Assembly: GCA_023627715.1 (NCBI GenBank)
Contig: JAMAHW010000013.1
Span: 1-64,000, forward strand
Direction of reading: 5' to 3'
Length of the DNA stretch: 64,000 nt
From: Periconia sp. R9002
Taxonomy: Eukaryota > Ascomycota > Dothideomycetes > Pleosporales > Periconiaceae
Under the pieces are notes generated by a model, which saw nothing but the letters and a program-made list of their open reading frames with translations, did not search any database and was not told the origin of the DNA. The position numbers and the translations under genes were made by a program. Shown here one piece after another: positions 22,940 to 34,210 of this stretch; positions within the stretch are counted from its first letter, which is position 1; each line of letters begins with the position of its first letter.

Positions 22940-25900
22940 ATGGCTTCCCATCGCCTGGTTTTGTTTGGTGGCCAAGGATCGCCGTCCATCTTCTCTCCTC
23001 ATGCAGTCGACATTGCCCAGGATGATGTTAGGTCGGCAATGCCTTGTAGCATACTCCTGTCACAGTGCCATGCGGCATTCTTGGAAGAGATTGCGAGTTT
23101 AGACATCCATTCAAAGGAGCTTCTGGCTATAGATGTTGTTCATTTTAGTTCGGCAGGTGATATTCTCCAACCCAAGATTCAATACCACACACACCCCGTG
23201 CTTCAGGCGACCACCATCTATCTTTACCAGTTTCTGCACTATCTTGCCAACACACAACGCGAGGATAAATTGTTTGAACAATCCTTTGCCAGCCTTCGAG
23301 AGATTAATGGCTTTTCTTCCGGCTTGATTCCAGCCGCAATGGTTGCAAGCTCACCAACCTTGGAAATTCTGCTGAAAAACGGAGTTGAAGGATTTCGCCT
23401 TGCATTCTGGATTGCATGCCGAACCTTCTACTGGGGCTCAGAACAAAAACCTGTTGAACGTCATAGCGATGAGCGGATCTCGGAAGCAACAATGTCACTC
23501 GTGACTCGTGGCCTTTCACGAGATAAGATCGGAGAGAGATTGGAGAAATACTCGTATCATTCCGTGATTAAAGAGGATTCCCCGCGAAGGAATCAAAGAT
23601 TGCATATATCCGCAGTCGCAAAATCGGGTGCTGTTTCTATCTCTGGCCCTGCAGCTGATTTATGCGATTTCAAGGCTCAGGCTCCCGCTGAGCTCACGAC
23701 GACCTTTGCTTTTGTCCACGGATGGTATCATGGTGGAGATCAAATGAGAGGAGTAGTACAAGACGTCATCAACGATATTCACCGTCGTGATATATCCCTG
23801 TCCCGGTTCTCTTCTTCAAAGCCTGTTCGTTCGACTCTAGACGGCAAGTTGATGGACTTGTCGAAATTGAGTGCAACGGAGATCTTGATATGGTTAGTCA
23901 AACATTTGTTAGTTCATTGTGTGGACTGGGCTACAACATCCCGTGAACTGGCGGCCGGTGTCGAGTCTTTGTTGGATAAAGAGCCATACGCAATCATCTC
24001 AATACTATCGTTTGGACCGACCTCCAACTCCCTCTTTCCGGATTTCTCAACAGTGAGCTCCAGAGTTACGCTATCGGATCTGTCACCATTTCGATTTACC
24101 GGATTGACCTCTTCGTTCCATGATGACCAGAACAGCATAGCCATCGTTGGGATGAGTGTGCAACTCCCCAAAGGGGAAGAACTCGAAGAGCTATGGGAAA
24201 CACTTTCTCAGGGTCTGTGTGCTGTACAAGAGATCCCTAGGAGTAGATTTGAGGTGTCTGATTACAATGCGGAAAGCACAAGCCACCCCCGATTTATGCC
24301 CGTGAGACACGGTGCATTTTTAGAGGACCCTTTCACGTAAGTCATTCACATAACACAAATTCTAAGCGGCTCTCTTCCATGCTTGAAGCATCTAGTCCTC
24401 TCAAAAATTCATTATTTCTCATTTGAGGTCTCGGGAGATACTAACACAAGATTTACATAGGTTTGACAATGCTTTCTTCAACATATCTCCTCGAGAAGCG
24501 AAATCTATGGATCCTCAGCAGCGTCTTCTCTTGAAAGGTGCACAGAGAGCATTGGAGGATGCTGGGTATGTAGCGGATTCATCTCCGACTTTTCAAAGAG
24601 CTTCCACTGGATGTTACATTGGTTTGGCTACTGGAGACTACACCGACAATCTTCGTAACGATATCGATGTTTTTTACTCCTCAGGCACACTGCGAGCCTT
24701 TCACAGTGGACGAATATCCTACTTTTACAACCTTAGTGGACCTTCTATCGTTACCGACACAGCATGTTCATCTTCGATGGTTTCCATATACCAGGCCTGT
24801 CGAGCACTTCAAAATGGCGATTGCACAACAGCGATTACAGGAGGAATCAATGTGATCACCAGCCCCGACGTGAGTATACACTACAGCCTAACAATTCTGG
24901 ACGAACGAGAGCGTTGCTGACACAATCTGCTAGATGTACCTTGGATTAGCCCGAGGGCACTTCTTGAGTCAGACTGGTGGCTGCAAACCATTTGATGCAG
25001 CTGCTGATGGATACTGCCGCGCCGAAGGCTGTGTTCTATTCGTGCTCAAGCGATTGACTGATGCTGTCAACGAAGGAGATCGGATACATGGCGTTATCAG
25101 GAACATTGCCGTAAATCAAAGCGGAACTTCCCACTCGATCACACACCCTCATAGCGAGACTCAAACTAGTCTATTGAATAAAGTACTTCAGGGAGCCAAC
25201 ATTGACCCAGGATCTATAGGAGTTGTTGAAGCTCATGGAACAGGGACACAGGTAATTTTCACTCAATCTTGGTCGATCAATCATCCAGATCTCACTGACA
25301 CGTACTTGAACTGTAGGCTGGAGACAGACGGGAAATTGAAAGTCTGAGGAACGTATTTGGCTCTCATGTGTCAGCGAAGAAGCCTTTGATAGTGAGCTCG
25401 ATAAAAGGCAACATAGGTCATTGCGAGGCGGCGTCCGGGGCTGCCAGCCTAGCCAAGTTGTTGCTGATGCTACGAGAGAGAATGATACCAGCACAGGTGG
25501 GTCTAAAACACACTAATCCCAGTTTTGCAGACCTGGAAGCCTTTGGTTTTGCCATCCCGGAATCAACCATGCCGTGGAAGCACTCGCAAAAAACCCCTAG
25601 ACGAGCGATGCTGAATAACTTTGGCGCGGCGGGATCAAACGCGTCGCTTCTCTTGGAAGACTGGATTCAATGCCCCAACTCACATTTCGCAGGCTCAAAG
25701 CGAGCGGCGTACGTCTTTGGCTTGTCGGCCAAGTCAGAGAGAGCTTTGAGCTGGGTTGTGGAACAGCACATTGAACTCCTTGCAAAATCCGACCATCCGC
25801 CATCCATAGCAGATATCTGCTATACCGCAACTGCACGACGCGAGATCCATGACTACCGAATCTCACTGGTTTGCACATCTGTTCATGATTTGGTGACACA

Positions 25901-28900
25901 ACTGCAACAGCACCGAATCAGCCAACTCAGACCAGCGCGGAAGGCTACAATCATTTGTTTTGTCTTTTCGGGCCAGGGGGCTATGTATCAAAGTATGGGT
26001 CAAGAGTTGATGAGCACAAGTCCAACATTTCGAGAGGTAATCATAGATTGCGACCGCATTGTGAGGGAATTAGGCTGCCCCAGTATTATAAACATCATTT
26101 CGGACGACCAAGGCGAAATGGAATCATGGAATGAGGTCGAGCAGATGATGGCTTGGCAGTGCGCATGCGTTGCCCTGGAATATGGCCTCGCCAGACTGTT
26201 CATGTCGTGGGGAATAACACCACATTATATGATGGGTCACAGGTACGTCAATATGAGGAGCCGCTAGTTGGTACCGAGCTGACTTCAGTGTCTTGTTTGA
26301 TAGCCTCGGCGAGTACGCTGCACTCTGTGTTTCGGATGCCCTGACGCTAGAAGATACCTTCCGCGTGGTGGTTGCCAGAGCCAGAATGATGGGCGAAAAC
26401 TGTGTCGCCAACGCATCCGGGCTACTGGCATGCAACTTAGCTCCCGAAGAGATCGAACAGATCGTTTTGAAAAACCAAAGCATGGCTCATCTCAGCGTTG
26501 CGTGTCTCAACAGTATCAGCGACTGCGTAGTTGGTGGTCCGTTGGACGAACTGGAGTTGTTCCGGGCCAATTGCAAAAGCAGGAAGCCAGCTGTTAGAAC
26601 CAAGCTTCTTGATGTTCCATTTGCCTTCCATACATCGGCAATGGACCCAATTCTGGAACCTCTGCGCGCTCTTGGAAGAAAGGTCAAGTTTATGCTGCCC
26701 ACGATCCCTGTTGTATCCAATGTTTTTGGGCGTTTATTTGAAGATGGAGATTGTTCTACCGACTACTTCGCACTACATGCAAGACAACCAGTACGCTTTG
26801 CCGAAGGTATCCAAGGTCTCCAGAATAAGAGAGCGCTTCATGATGCCATCATGCTCGAGTTGGGTCCAACGCCGATCTTTTTACCAATGGTACGAACCTC
26901 CACCGCCGGTATATCGACATATTTCGGCACACTATGCAAAGGACAAAATGCGTGGCAGTCACTCAGCCAAACGCTGGCTGCCATATTCCTGCACAAAACC
27001 GATGTACGGTGGCGCGAGGTGTTCAGTGGGACCTCAGCCCAAGTTACAAGCTTGCCAGGACACGCTCTGCAAGGTTCCCAATATATGGTGCCTTTCCAAG
27101 AGTCGCCAAACAATGCCCAGAATTCTACAAAGAAGACCAAACAAAATCACGAAGCAAACTGGGAAGCTCTGAGACACAAGGGTACTTCCTTTCACTTGCT
27201 TCCAAGATTGAATCAAATCAAATCCTCGAACGAAGAGCTGGTCCTCGAGACCGACATGCACATCTTGGGATCATTGATATCGGGACATGACGTTGGGGGT
27301 ACACCCATATGCCCTGCCTCTGTGTTCCATGAGCTTGCTCTTGAGGCAGCCCAAACCATGTCTGCACACGTAAAACCACTAGTTTTAGCCGTTCGTGCTA
27401 TGACTTTTGCCAGCCCCTTGGTTTATCTGCCAGCACAAGGGGGGGAAACAGCCTCAAGGGTGGTCGTTGTCCACCTCAAAAGACTACACGACGCGAATGC
27501 AATGGACTTCAGGATCGCATCCCGCTCTATCCAAGGGTCCAGGGAGACTATACACTGCAATGGCAGCATTTCGGTGCAAGACATACGCACTGGCGCGCAT
27601 CAATGGGCTCGAGACGAGGCACTTTTCAAGAGGCAAAGTCCCTATTTCTCTGGAATCGGCAAGGCACATATGAGCACGTTCCGAACCAAGGTTCTCTACG
27701 AAGCCGTCTTTCCGCGGGTCGTGCAATACTCCACCCAGTATCAAAGCTTGGCGTATCTCCACGTGGCCGAATCCAATCTCGAGGCTATTGGTACATTCAG
27801 GGTACCACCTGGCATTGAGCCCCAAAATGGCTATTTGACAAACCCAGTCTTCACTGACACGATGCTGCATGCTGCAGGCTTCGTCGCAAATCTTGCAATC
27901 AGGTCAGACGAAATCGGTATTTGTGCTAGCGTCGAGGCGATTGAGATAGCTTACCATGACATTGACTACTCTCAGACCTTCACAGTCTACTGCAGTCTTT
28001 TGGAAGTGAGAGGAGCGATTCTAGCAGATACCATTGCACTGAATGCTGCGGGAAAGGTGATCGCAGTAGCCAGGGGAATGGAGTTTAAGAGATTGCGGCT
28101 TTCAAACTTTCAGCGATCCTTGCCCAGCAAAGAAACTGCCCATCCTATCGTTCAATACCGTCAAGACCTGATTCCAGAAGCGAAGATGTCAATTTCAGCG
28201 TCACCCTCACTGACTGGTGTCAACACCCCTTCATCTGGAACTACTGGAGATTCGATGAGCTCTTATGCAACACATCAAACACATGTCCCATCTAATGAGA
28301 TCAGGCAAATACTGACGGATATTTTGCTAGAAGTGGGCGGGTTTACAGAGAACGACATAGACTATACGAAATCTTTGGACGAGCTCGGCATCGATTCTCT
28401 CATGCAGATTGAGCTTGTTGCAAAGCTAAAAACGCGAGTATTCCCCAGTCATGGTGGTCTGGATCAGTACCTTCTGTCAGAGTGCGAGACTCTCGGGGAT
28501 ATCAATGACCTGGTATCGTCTCATCATCAGACCCCAGCACTTGTTGACGCGTCCCGACAAACCTCTAGCTTACCAGAATTCCGTCTTTCAACAAGTGGCA
28601 TACTGCATCTGCCTGCAATGCTGCACCACTCACCTAATGATGCCACACCACTTTGTCTGTTCCATGATGGTAGCGGGCAGATTGGTATGTATGGGCGACT
28701 AGGAGGTCATGACCGCACCACTTACGGATTTTTCAACCCCTCTTTTGGCGGTAAAGGACTACCTCAACGCAGCATCAATGAGATGGCGAAACAGTATATC
28801 GATTCATTGCTTTCAAATACAACTCAGACCTCATTCATCCTTGGCGGTAAGTAATCTGTTCGAAATGTGAAGGCCAGGCTGACAGAATAAGGTTGGTCCT

Positions 28901-29488
28901 TCGGCGGGGTAGTCGCTTTTGAGGCAGCGCAGCAGCTGATTGCCTGTGGGTTGGAAGTCAAGGGACTCATACTTATCGATTCTCCCTATCCAAATAATCA
29001 TGAACCTCTTCCCGCCGCAATCATATCTAAGATCATCCAGCCGAGTCAACTGTCTCAATCTAGTTCTTCAGGTATACACAATGCGCTTAAATCAGAATTC
29101 TTACACAACGCGCATCTCTTGGAGATATACGAACCCGCCCCATTCCACATGATTGGCAGCCGTGAGCTGAGGGCAGTTATGCTGCAGAGTAAAGATATTT
29201 TTGATTCTCGAGCCCTCTGCGGCGTACGTTACGACTGGCTCAGCTCCCAGGACACTCGATCAGCCGCGATATCTGCGTGGCGCAAACTCGTTGGGGGTTC
29301 TTTACATGTTCTACCAATACCGGGGAACCATTTCGAGCCATTCACACAAGAAAACGTTAGTTCATTTCGGTCCCCCTTCCCTTCTTCCTATCGCGTTAAG
29401 CATGATTGTTCTCTGACACAGAACGCAGATTCTTGAAACAGAAACCCAGCTCTGGAATGCGTGTCAGTATATTGAAAATTCGGCTTGA
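22940..29488 (+). CDS. Non-reducing polyketide synthase (SAT-KS-AT-PT-ACP-TE), orsellinate-type
   Basis: Seven exons: 22940..24336, 24461..24869, 24934..25251, 25317..26242, 26304..28846, 28892..29355, 29429..29488. They total 2,038 aa with consistent phases. SAT domain (1 to about 370) has GFSSG at 124-128, where the usual GXCXG Cys is Ser126, and VHGWYHGG with His260. KS (about 398-820) has DTACSSS (Cys568), EAHGTGTQ (His703) and KGNIGH (His743). AT (about 925-1230) has FSGQGAMY and [10 protein letters not shown] (Ser1017). PT (about 1330-1620) has [13 protein letters not shown] (His1345) and the Asp of [11 protein letters not shown] (about 1535). ACP has ELGIDSLMQ (Ser about 1715). TE has GGWSFGG (Ser about 1867) and GNHFEPF. 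There is no methyltransferase or reductive domain. This layout fits a tetraketide orsellinic-acid-type aromatic acid released by the TE. The last exon is short; acceptor CGCAG at 29,428 restores the TE C-terminus ending QYIENSA. Domain order certain; product inferred. Confidence 0.94.
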
Positions 29489-29997
29489 AGATCTAGTGAT
29501 GATGGGGGTCTGGAGTTCAATGCCACAGCCTGCCTACATTTGGCCTTGGGATGTGTACAACGCGGATAAATTTCCGAGATGCCAAAAATCTCACGTCATT
29601 TTGCTTTCTAATAGACCACAGCAGTAATATAGTAACGCTGATAATCCTCGCCTAGGGCTGATATACACACATACATAGCCTGCGTGGCGCATTCCTCTGA
29701 ATCCTAAAGTCAATTATGTGGCGCGGATAGATTTATCCGCTAACCTGAGCCCCGAACAAAATTATTTGTGAGAACGATTTGTGATATTGTAGACTGCTGA
29801 TAAAGATGCTCGGCCGCAGAGCATTCCGCTCCCAGAAGCACTCGAGACTATCCGCTAGAGTAATGGACGTGTAGATTACGACTATATAGAATCGAAAAGT
29901 TACCAAAGCTGCTGGTCAACAACTTTTCTCTCTTACCCATAAACTTGACATTTAGAACAACCAAATTAAGAACTATCCCTTTGTACGACTGCAAGAA
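29489..29997 (+). promoter_or_regulatory. Intergenic region and putative promoter of the Rds1-like gene
   Basis: 509 bp between the PKS stop and the next ATG, on the same strand. A TATA-like TATATAG lies at about 29,883-29,889, some 110 bp upstream of the start. A pyrimidine-rich stretch follows at 29,920-29,940. Nothing else is recognised. Confidence 0.4.
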
Positions 29998-31089
29998 ATG
30001 TGGACTTCTATGGTATACAGCGCAGCTCTACTCGCGAGTTTTACATATGCTTTGCCAACCACCAAGCGCACAGAGTTCTCCGATTTCTCCCCAGATGGCA
30101 AATATTTCCCTCTTAAAGATAGATTCCCAAGTCCAAACAACGATCAGATTCTCAATATCCAAAAGCAGGCCGCAGGCACTTTTCCCAACGGACCACCACC
30201 TGCAACTCTCAGTCCGGATGGGATCACAAACCTACAGCGTCTTGCCTTGAATGAACTTTTCGAGGTAGCTTTCTTTTCGGAGCTGGCTCATAATGTCTCG
30301 AAAAAATTCCCTGGGTATGATCTTGGTTATGGCCATGACTTTGTTCTGGATACCCTCAACGCCATCATTGCACAAGAAGAAGAGCACGCGCTTAACGTCA
30401 ACGGTGCCTTGACTTTTTTCAAACAAACTCCCATTCAACCGTGTAGATACTCCTTTCCGGTGAACGATTTTCAATCTGCTATAGCTCTTGCAGGAACATT
30501 CACCGACGTTGTTCTGGGCACGCTTCAGGATGTCAACCAAATCTTCGCAAAAAATGGCGATTTCGGTCTTGTACGTGCCATATCTTCGGTTATTGGCAAT
30601 GAGGCAGAACAAGAGGGCTTTTACCGTGTCGTTCAAAATAAACGGCCGACTTCGCAACCCTTCCTGACAACCTCTGGTCGTGATTTTGCCTTCACCGCCA
30701 TTCAGGGATTCACTGTTCCTGGAAGCTGTCCAAATATCAACCTCATCAAATTGAAAACATTCAAGCCGCTTAATGTTCTTTCCGTTGATATCAAAGCTCG
30801 GACACAGAACATTAAATTCAGTTTCGCGAAGGCTGACGCTGGAAATGAGGATCCCACATCCTTGGCTCTCGTGTGGATAAATAGGCAGAACTTACCTATC
30901 GTGAAGAGTTTAATCAACCCTGTTGTTGATGAGAACTCTTTCAAATTCGAGGCTTTGCTACCTTACGATGAGTTCCTCATGAATGGTCTTACCATCGCAG
31001 CTGTCGTGAAAGGCACTGGTCCTTTTGCAAGCATTGATGATGTTGCAAAGGCAACTATTCTGGGCCCAGGGCTGATTGAAGTTAACTGA
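29998..31089 (+). CDS. Secreted ferritin-like protein, Rds1/late sexual development (LsdA) type
   Basis: One exon, 363 aa. The N-terminal hydrophobic stretch ending near TYALP (about residue 20) looks like a signal peptide. Residues about 75-235 form a four-helix ferritin-like region with acidic/His clusters LNELFEVAFFSELAHN, AQEEEHAL and NEAEQEGFYR, as in the Pfam ferritin_2/Rds1 group. A beta-rich C-terminal part follows. Fungal members (S. pombe Rds1, Aspergillus LsdA) are linked to stress or sexual development, and their biochemistry is not settled. It follows the PKS by 509 bp on the same strand and marks the edge of the cluster. A role in the pathway is possible but not supported by the sequence. 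Confidence 0.85.
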   Translation: MWTSMVYSAALLASFTYALPTTKRTEFSDFSPDGKYFPLKDRFPSPNNDQILNIQKQAAGTFPNGPPPATLSPDGITNLQRLALNELFEVAFFSELAHNVSKKFPGYDLGYGHDFVLDTLNAIIAQEEEHALNVNGALTFFKQTPIQPCRYSFPVNDFQSAIALAGTFTDVVLGTLQDVNQIFAKNGDFGLVRAISSVIGNEAEQEGFYRVVQNKRPTSQPFLTTSGRDFAFTAIQGFTVPGSCPNINLIKLKTFKPLNVLSVDIKARTQNIKFSFAKADAGNEDPTSLALVWINRQNLPIVKSLINPVVDENSFKFEALLPYDEFLMNGLTIAAVVKGTGPFASIDDVAKATILGPGLIEVN

Positions 31090-32608
31090 ACCGCTTCGTG
31101 TGTGAAGAGAGAAAGGGGCGGGGGTAAAAACAAGGGGTTTTTTTTTGTTTATATTCACTAATTTGTAGGGTCAGAGTCGACGGGAAAGCTCTGATAATAC
31201 ACAGTCAAGTCCTTTGCGTTAGGTCATGATCAACTGTGCCCGCCGTTTTTATTATGTATTCTGATGTCGGATAACTTTGTCAAGTCAAGTGGGGGGAAAT
31301 CTGTCGTTATTGCCTATCATTTGCAACCAATCATAGAATTCGTCAATTTATTGGAAGTTCCTCAGAGTTGCAGGTATTCTCCGCTCAAGTAATCTTCATC
31401 GTACCTACCATTTGAACACTCTCGTAAAGAGGAATATTCAGCAATTGCTGGATTATCTATTGGTGATTAGGATTCACCGATAACATCGGGAATTTAAAGT
31501 ATGCACAACGTTTTTGGCTACAACAGTCCACGTCAAACATATACTACATTTAGTATGTCATCTTTTTACCTATGATTGGAAGGCGATGAGCAAATCTATT
31601 GTACCAACTGTTCAGTCAGATGCAATTCCCTCGTCTCATTAACTCACAGGTATGGTAGGGTGGTCGATCACGTTCCTTCTGACCTGATTCTTCTTCACTG
31701 TGGCTTGTCGTCCTGGGCACTGCAATTCTACTCGACCAATGTAGCACCCTCAATCGAGAATTGCTTTAATACGACTTATATCTTCGCACTACCTCGGCGT
31801 TAATAGATCATGTTAATCACATGTGCAGTCTTCGAAGGGCTCGTTCTGGGAAAATTATGAACAATAAGTATAAGCCTATTGAGAATATTCGAGAGACATT
31901 GAAACTAGATACTTGGGCGAAACATCTGTTTGTAAATAGATATGAACAAGCGAAATGGCAAGGAGTGTGTTAGAGTTATGGAACGATATACGCAGCATAT
32001 GATCAGCTATACGTCGAGTATTCTCTGCTATGCCGAATAAACTGTGGACTAAAGATTGCTAATGATCAACATACGTTGGCAAACTTAATAATCTAATTGA
32101 ACTGCAAACTGCTACCGACTAAACTCTAAGAGTAGGCAAAGCGCGGACGTACACCCGGTATTGGATCATACAAATACGATGGCGGTACCGTAACGTATGA
32201 TTCCTGTTGCGTGTTTTAAAGGATTATGAACTATTAGCTGCGGGCTCGTACACCAGACGTAGCGTGAAAAATTCATTTTGGTGAACTCCAGGGTGGTGAG
32301 AAACCTTGGGACATTATCTAGTTATGTTAAGCCAGATTGAAACTGATTCGATTTTTGTGTGGACCGTGCTGTTGCGTATACAAATATTTGCGGTGTTATT
32401 TGTTTGCCTCAAAATCAAGTAACAAAAATGTGGCCTATCTCTTTCACAGGGCAATAAGAAAGAAAGGAAAGACAGAAAAAAAGGTAGATCGATGCCATTG
32501 ATTGACTGAAACGGCTCTAGCTCTAACAGATATTGTTAAGGCGAGGGTAATACTTTACATACAGTAATAATACACATCAGCATATCTATGCCTGCCATGA
32601 AAATACAT
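31090..32608. other. Intergenic region between cluster edge and core genes
   Basis: 1.5 kb, AT-leaning, between the 3' ends of convergent genes. Only short ORFs (up to 75 codons at 31,576-31,803) without motifs. It appears to be the boundary between the accessory cluster and conserved genes. Confidence 0.6.
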
Positions 32609-34210
32609 CTATGCGGTTCTATCACTATGCACCTCAACTTCTTCAACTTTCTTCATTGTTTCATATCGCTTGCCTCTGAAAGCGTATAATCCCCAGTTAC
32701 TGCACGTTATATCGTGGGGATCCAGATCGTTCATATCCCATCTCAGGCTCCTGAAGATATTCTCTCCGGGCTTGAGTAATATATCCATCTCGTTACCGTA
32801 TCGTGTTTCAAGGAGATTGACATCCTGTTCCATATCCCATGGTGAATAGCCTGTGGCAATGATGGGAACTTTGGTTTCGAGAAGCAGCGGAATCGTCTCT
32901 TCCCATTCATGCATTGAGGCCGGATTACCAAAACCTGGGTGGAAACAGACGAAACAGTCAAAATAAGGGTCATATGGGTAGAAATGGCCGGTTTTGTGCA
33001 TGTTATGGTAATACTCCACAAATGTGCTGATCTTCATGGCATTGGAAATTCGGTCTTCAACCACAGCGCCGAAGGGGTTCAACGGTGTACGCTCGGGAAG
33101 AGGAAGCTCTTTCTCTCGGTTCGCCATACTTTCAGGGCCAATAAAGTGCAAGGAGAATTGAACGCGGTGGAAGAGGTACGCTAGTTGCATCCAAGTATCT
33201 CTCGGAAGCGACGATTCTGCACGCGCGCCGAGGATAAAGAGTCGCACGGACGGCGGTGCGATTCGAGCATTTTTCCAAGAATCTCCTCCGCCAAGTCGGG
33301 GAGGATGGAGAGAGTGGCGTAGAGCTAAAGAAATGTTAGTCAGAGTAGGGCCCGAATTAACAATGAAATGAAGGAGGTCAACCATACCACTAAAACTCTT
33401 CAGCCCCTCAGGTGTCATACGCCCGTTTTTGCGAATATTGTATGGGCTCATTTCGTTGATGACACTTGCAATCGTCATCGGGTAAGTTAATAGTTTAGTT
33501 GCTTGTCTCATCTCCCGGTCTTTATTGAGCGCATCAAAATCGCGAGTATATAAATAGGTATCCCAACTGGTCATGTTTGTCAAAATCTCCTCGATTTGTG
33601 GTTCTGCGAATTGAAACTCCTTGAAAAAGCGTCCACTTCTCAAGTCGTGATCGTCCTCGTTGGCCTGCCTCATGACATCGCAAACCTCCAGGTGCGCCTC
33701 ATAGTCATCTGCCCAATGGTCTTCGCAACAGTAGACCGGCACTCCGCAGTCCGGACACTCGAAGTCAACGTGGGCGGGAGTGGTACCAGAGTCACTCGAC
33801 TTTCGGCCCTCAAGATCGGCTGAGTTGTGAGGCACACGTGTAGCCTTGTGGTCGGGGTGTGGGCAATAGGCATGCTGTCTCATGAATGCAGCCCGCTTTC
33901 GGATTTCTGGTATGGGCGAATGCGTAAAAGAATGGAAGAGGTTGTCTTCAGTGAGAACAAGCTTTCGCTTGACACCTTCGGGGTCAACGTATTCATACGG
34001 TTCAAAGGCCTGCTCGAACTTGAGACTCGGTGTCGTCGCAATGCCCCGGCGTGGGAGGGATAGTTTGGACGATGCTGCGGAAACTGTCGAATGATTTCGA
34101 TGGGTAAAGGGATGGTGTGGAGAGCTACGGAGAGATGGTGAAGGGCGCAATTGAGACCGTGATGCTTTCAACGCGGTGAGACACCGACTGCAGGTATAAG
34201 GAGACCTCAT
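32609..34210 (-). CDS. MSS51: MSS51-like mitochondrial translation activator/Cox1 assembly factor
   Basis: Exons 34210..33388 and 33324..32609, 512 aa. The start is the ATG at 34,210, because it opens an Arg/Ser-rich mitochondrial presequence (about 1-60). The frame is open further up to 34,342, but a GTAAGT at about 34,253 suggests a 5'-UTR intron there. A MYND-like Cys/His region (YCPHPDH ... ECPDCGVPVYCCEDHW ... HLEVC) comes first, then the long conserved MSS51 body (NMTSWDTYLYTRDF, MSPYNIRKNGRMTPEGLKS, FHPGFGNP, TGYSPWDMEQDV). Yeast Mss51 promotes COX1 mRNA translation and Cox1 assembly in the mitochondrial matrix. The 63-bp intron is in frame with no stop; its removal gives KSFSALRHSLHPP, the expected conserved run. 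Recognition is by family pattern. Confidence 0.88.
   Translation of the reverse strand: MRSPYTCSRCLTALKASRSQLRPSPSLRSSPHHPFTHRNHSTVSAASSKLSLPRRGIATTPSLKFEQAFEPYEYVDPEGVKRKLVLTEDNLFHSFTHSPIPEIRKRAAFMRQHAYCPHPDHKATRVPHNSADLEGRKSSDSGTTPAHVDFECPDCGVPVYCCEDHWADDYEAHLEVCDVMRQANEDDHDLRSGRFFKEFQFAEPQIEEILTNMTSWDTYLYTRDFDALNKDREMRQATKLLTYPMTIASVINEMSPYNIRKNGRMTPEGLKSFSGMVDLLHFIVNSGPTLTNISLALRHSLHPPRLGGGDSWKNARIAPPSVRLFILGARAESSLPRDTWMQLAYLFHRVQFSLHFIGPESMANREKELPLPERTPLNPFGAVVEDRISNAMKISTFVEYYHNMHKTGHFYPYDPYFDCFVCFHPGFGNPASMHEWEETIPLLLETKVPIIATGYSPWDMEQDVNLLETRYGNEMDILLKPGENIFRSLRWDMNDLDPHDITCSNWGLYAFRGKRYETMKKVEEVEVHSDRTA
33325..33387 (-). other. In-frame 63-bp intron in the MSS51-like gene
   Basis: Donor GTATGG, branch-like GACTAAC and acceptor TTCTTTAG. 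Its length is a multiple of three and it has no stop, so the reading frame stays open if the intron is retained (adding 21 residues). Confidence 0.8.

Noticed and set aside
29406..29627. Separate small gene after the PKS
   Set aside because: It is the terminal PKS exon region read in the wrong frame. Using the acceptor at 29,428 gives the conserved TE C-terminus and a stop at 29,486-29,488.
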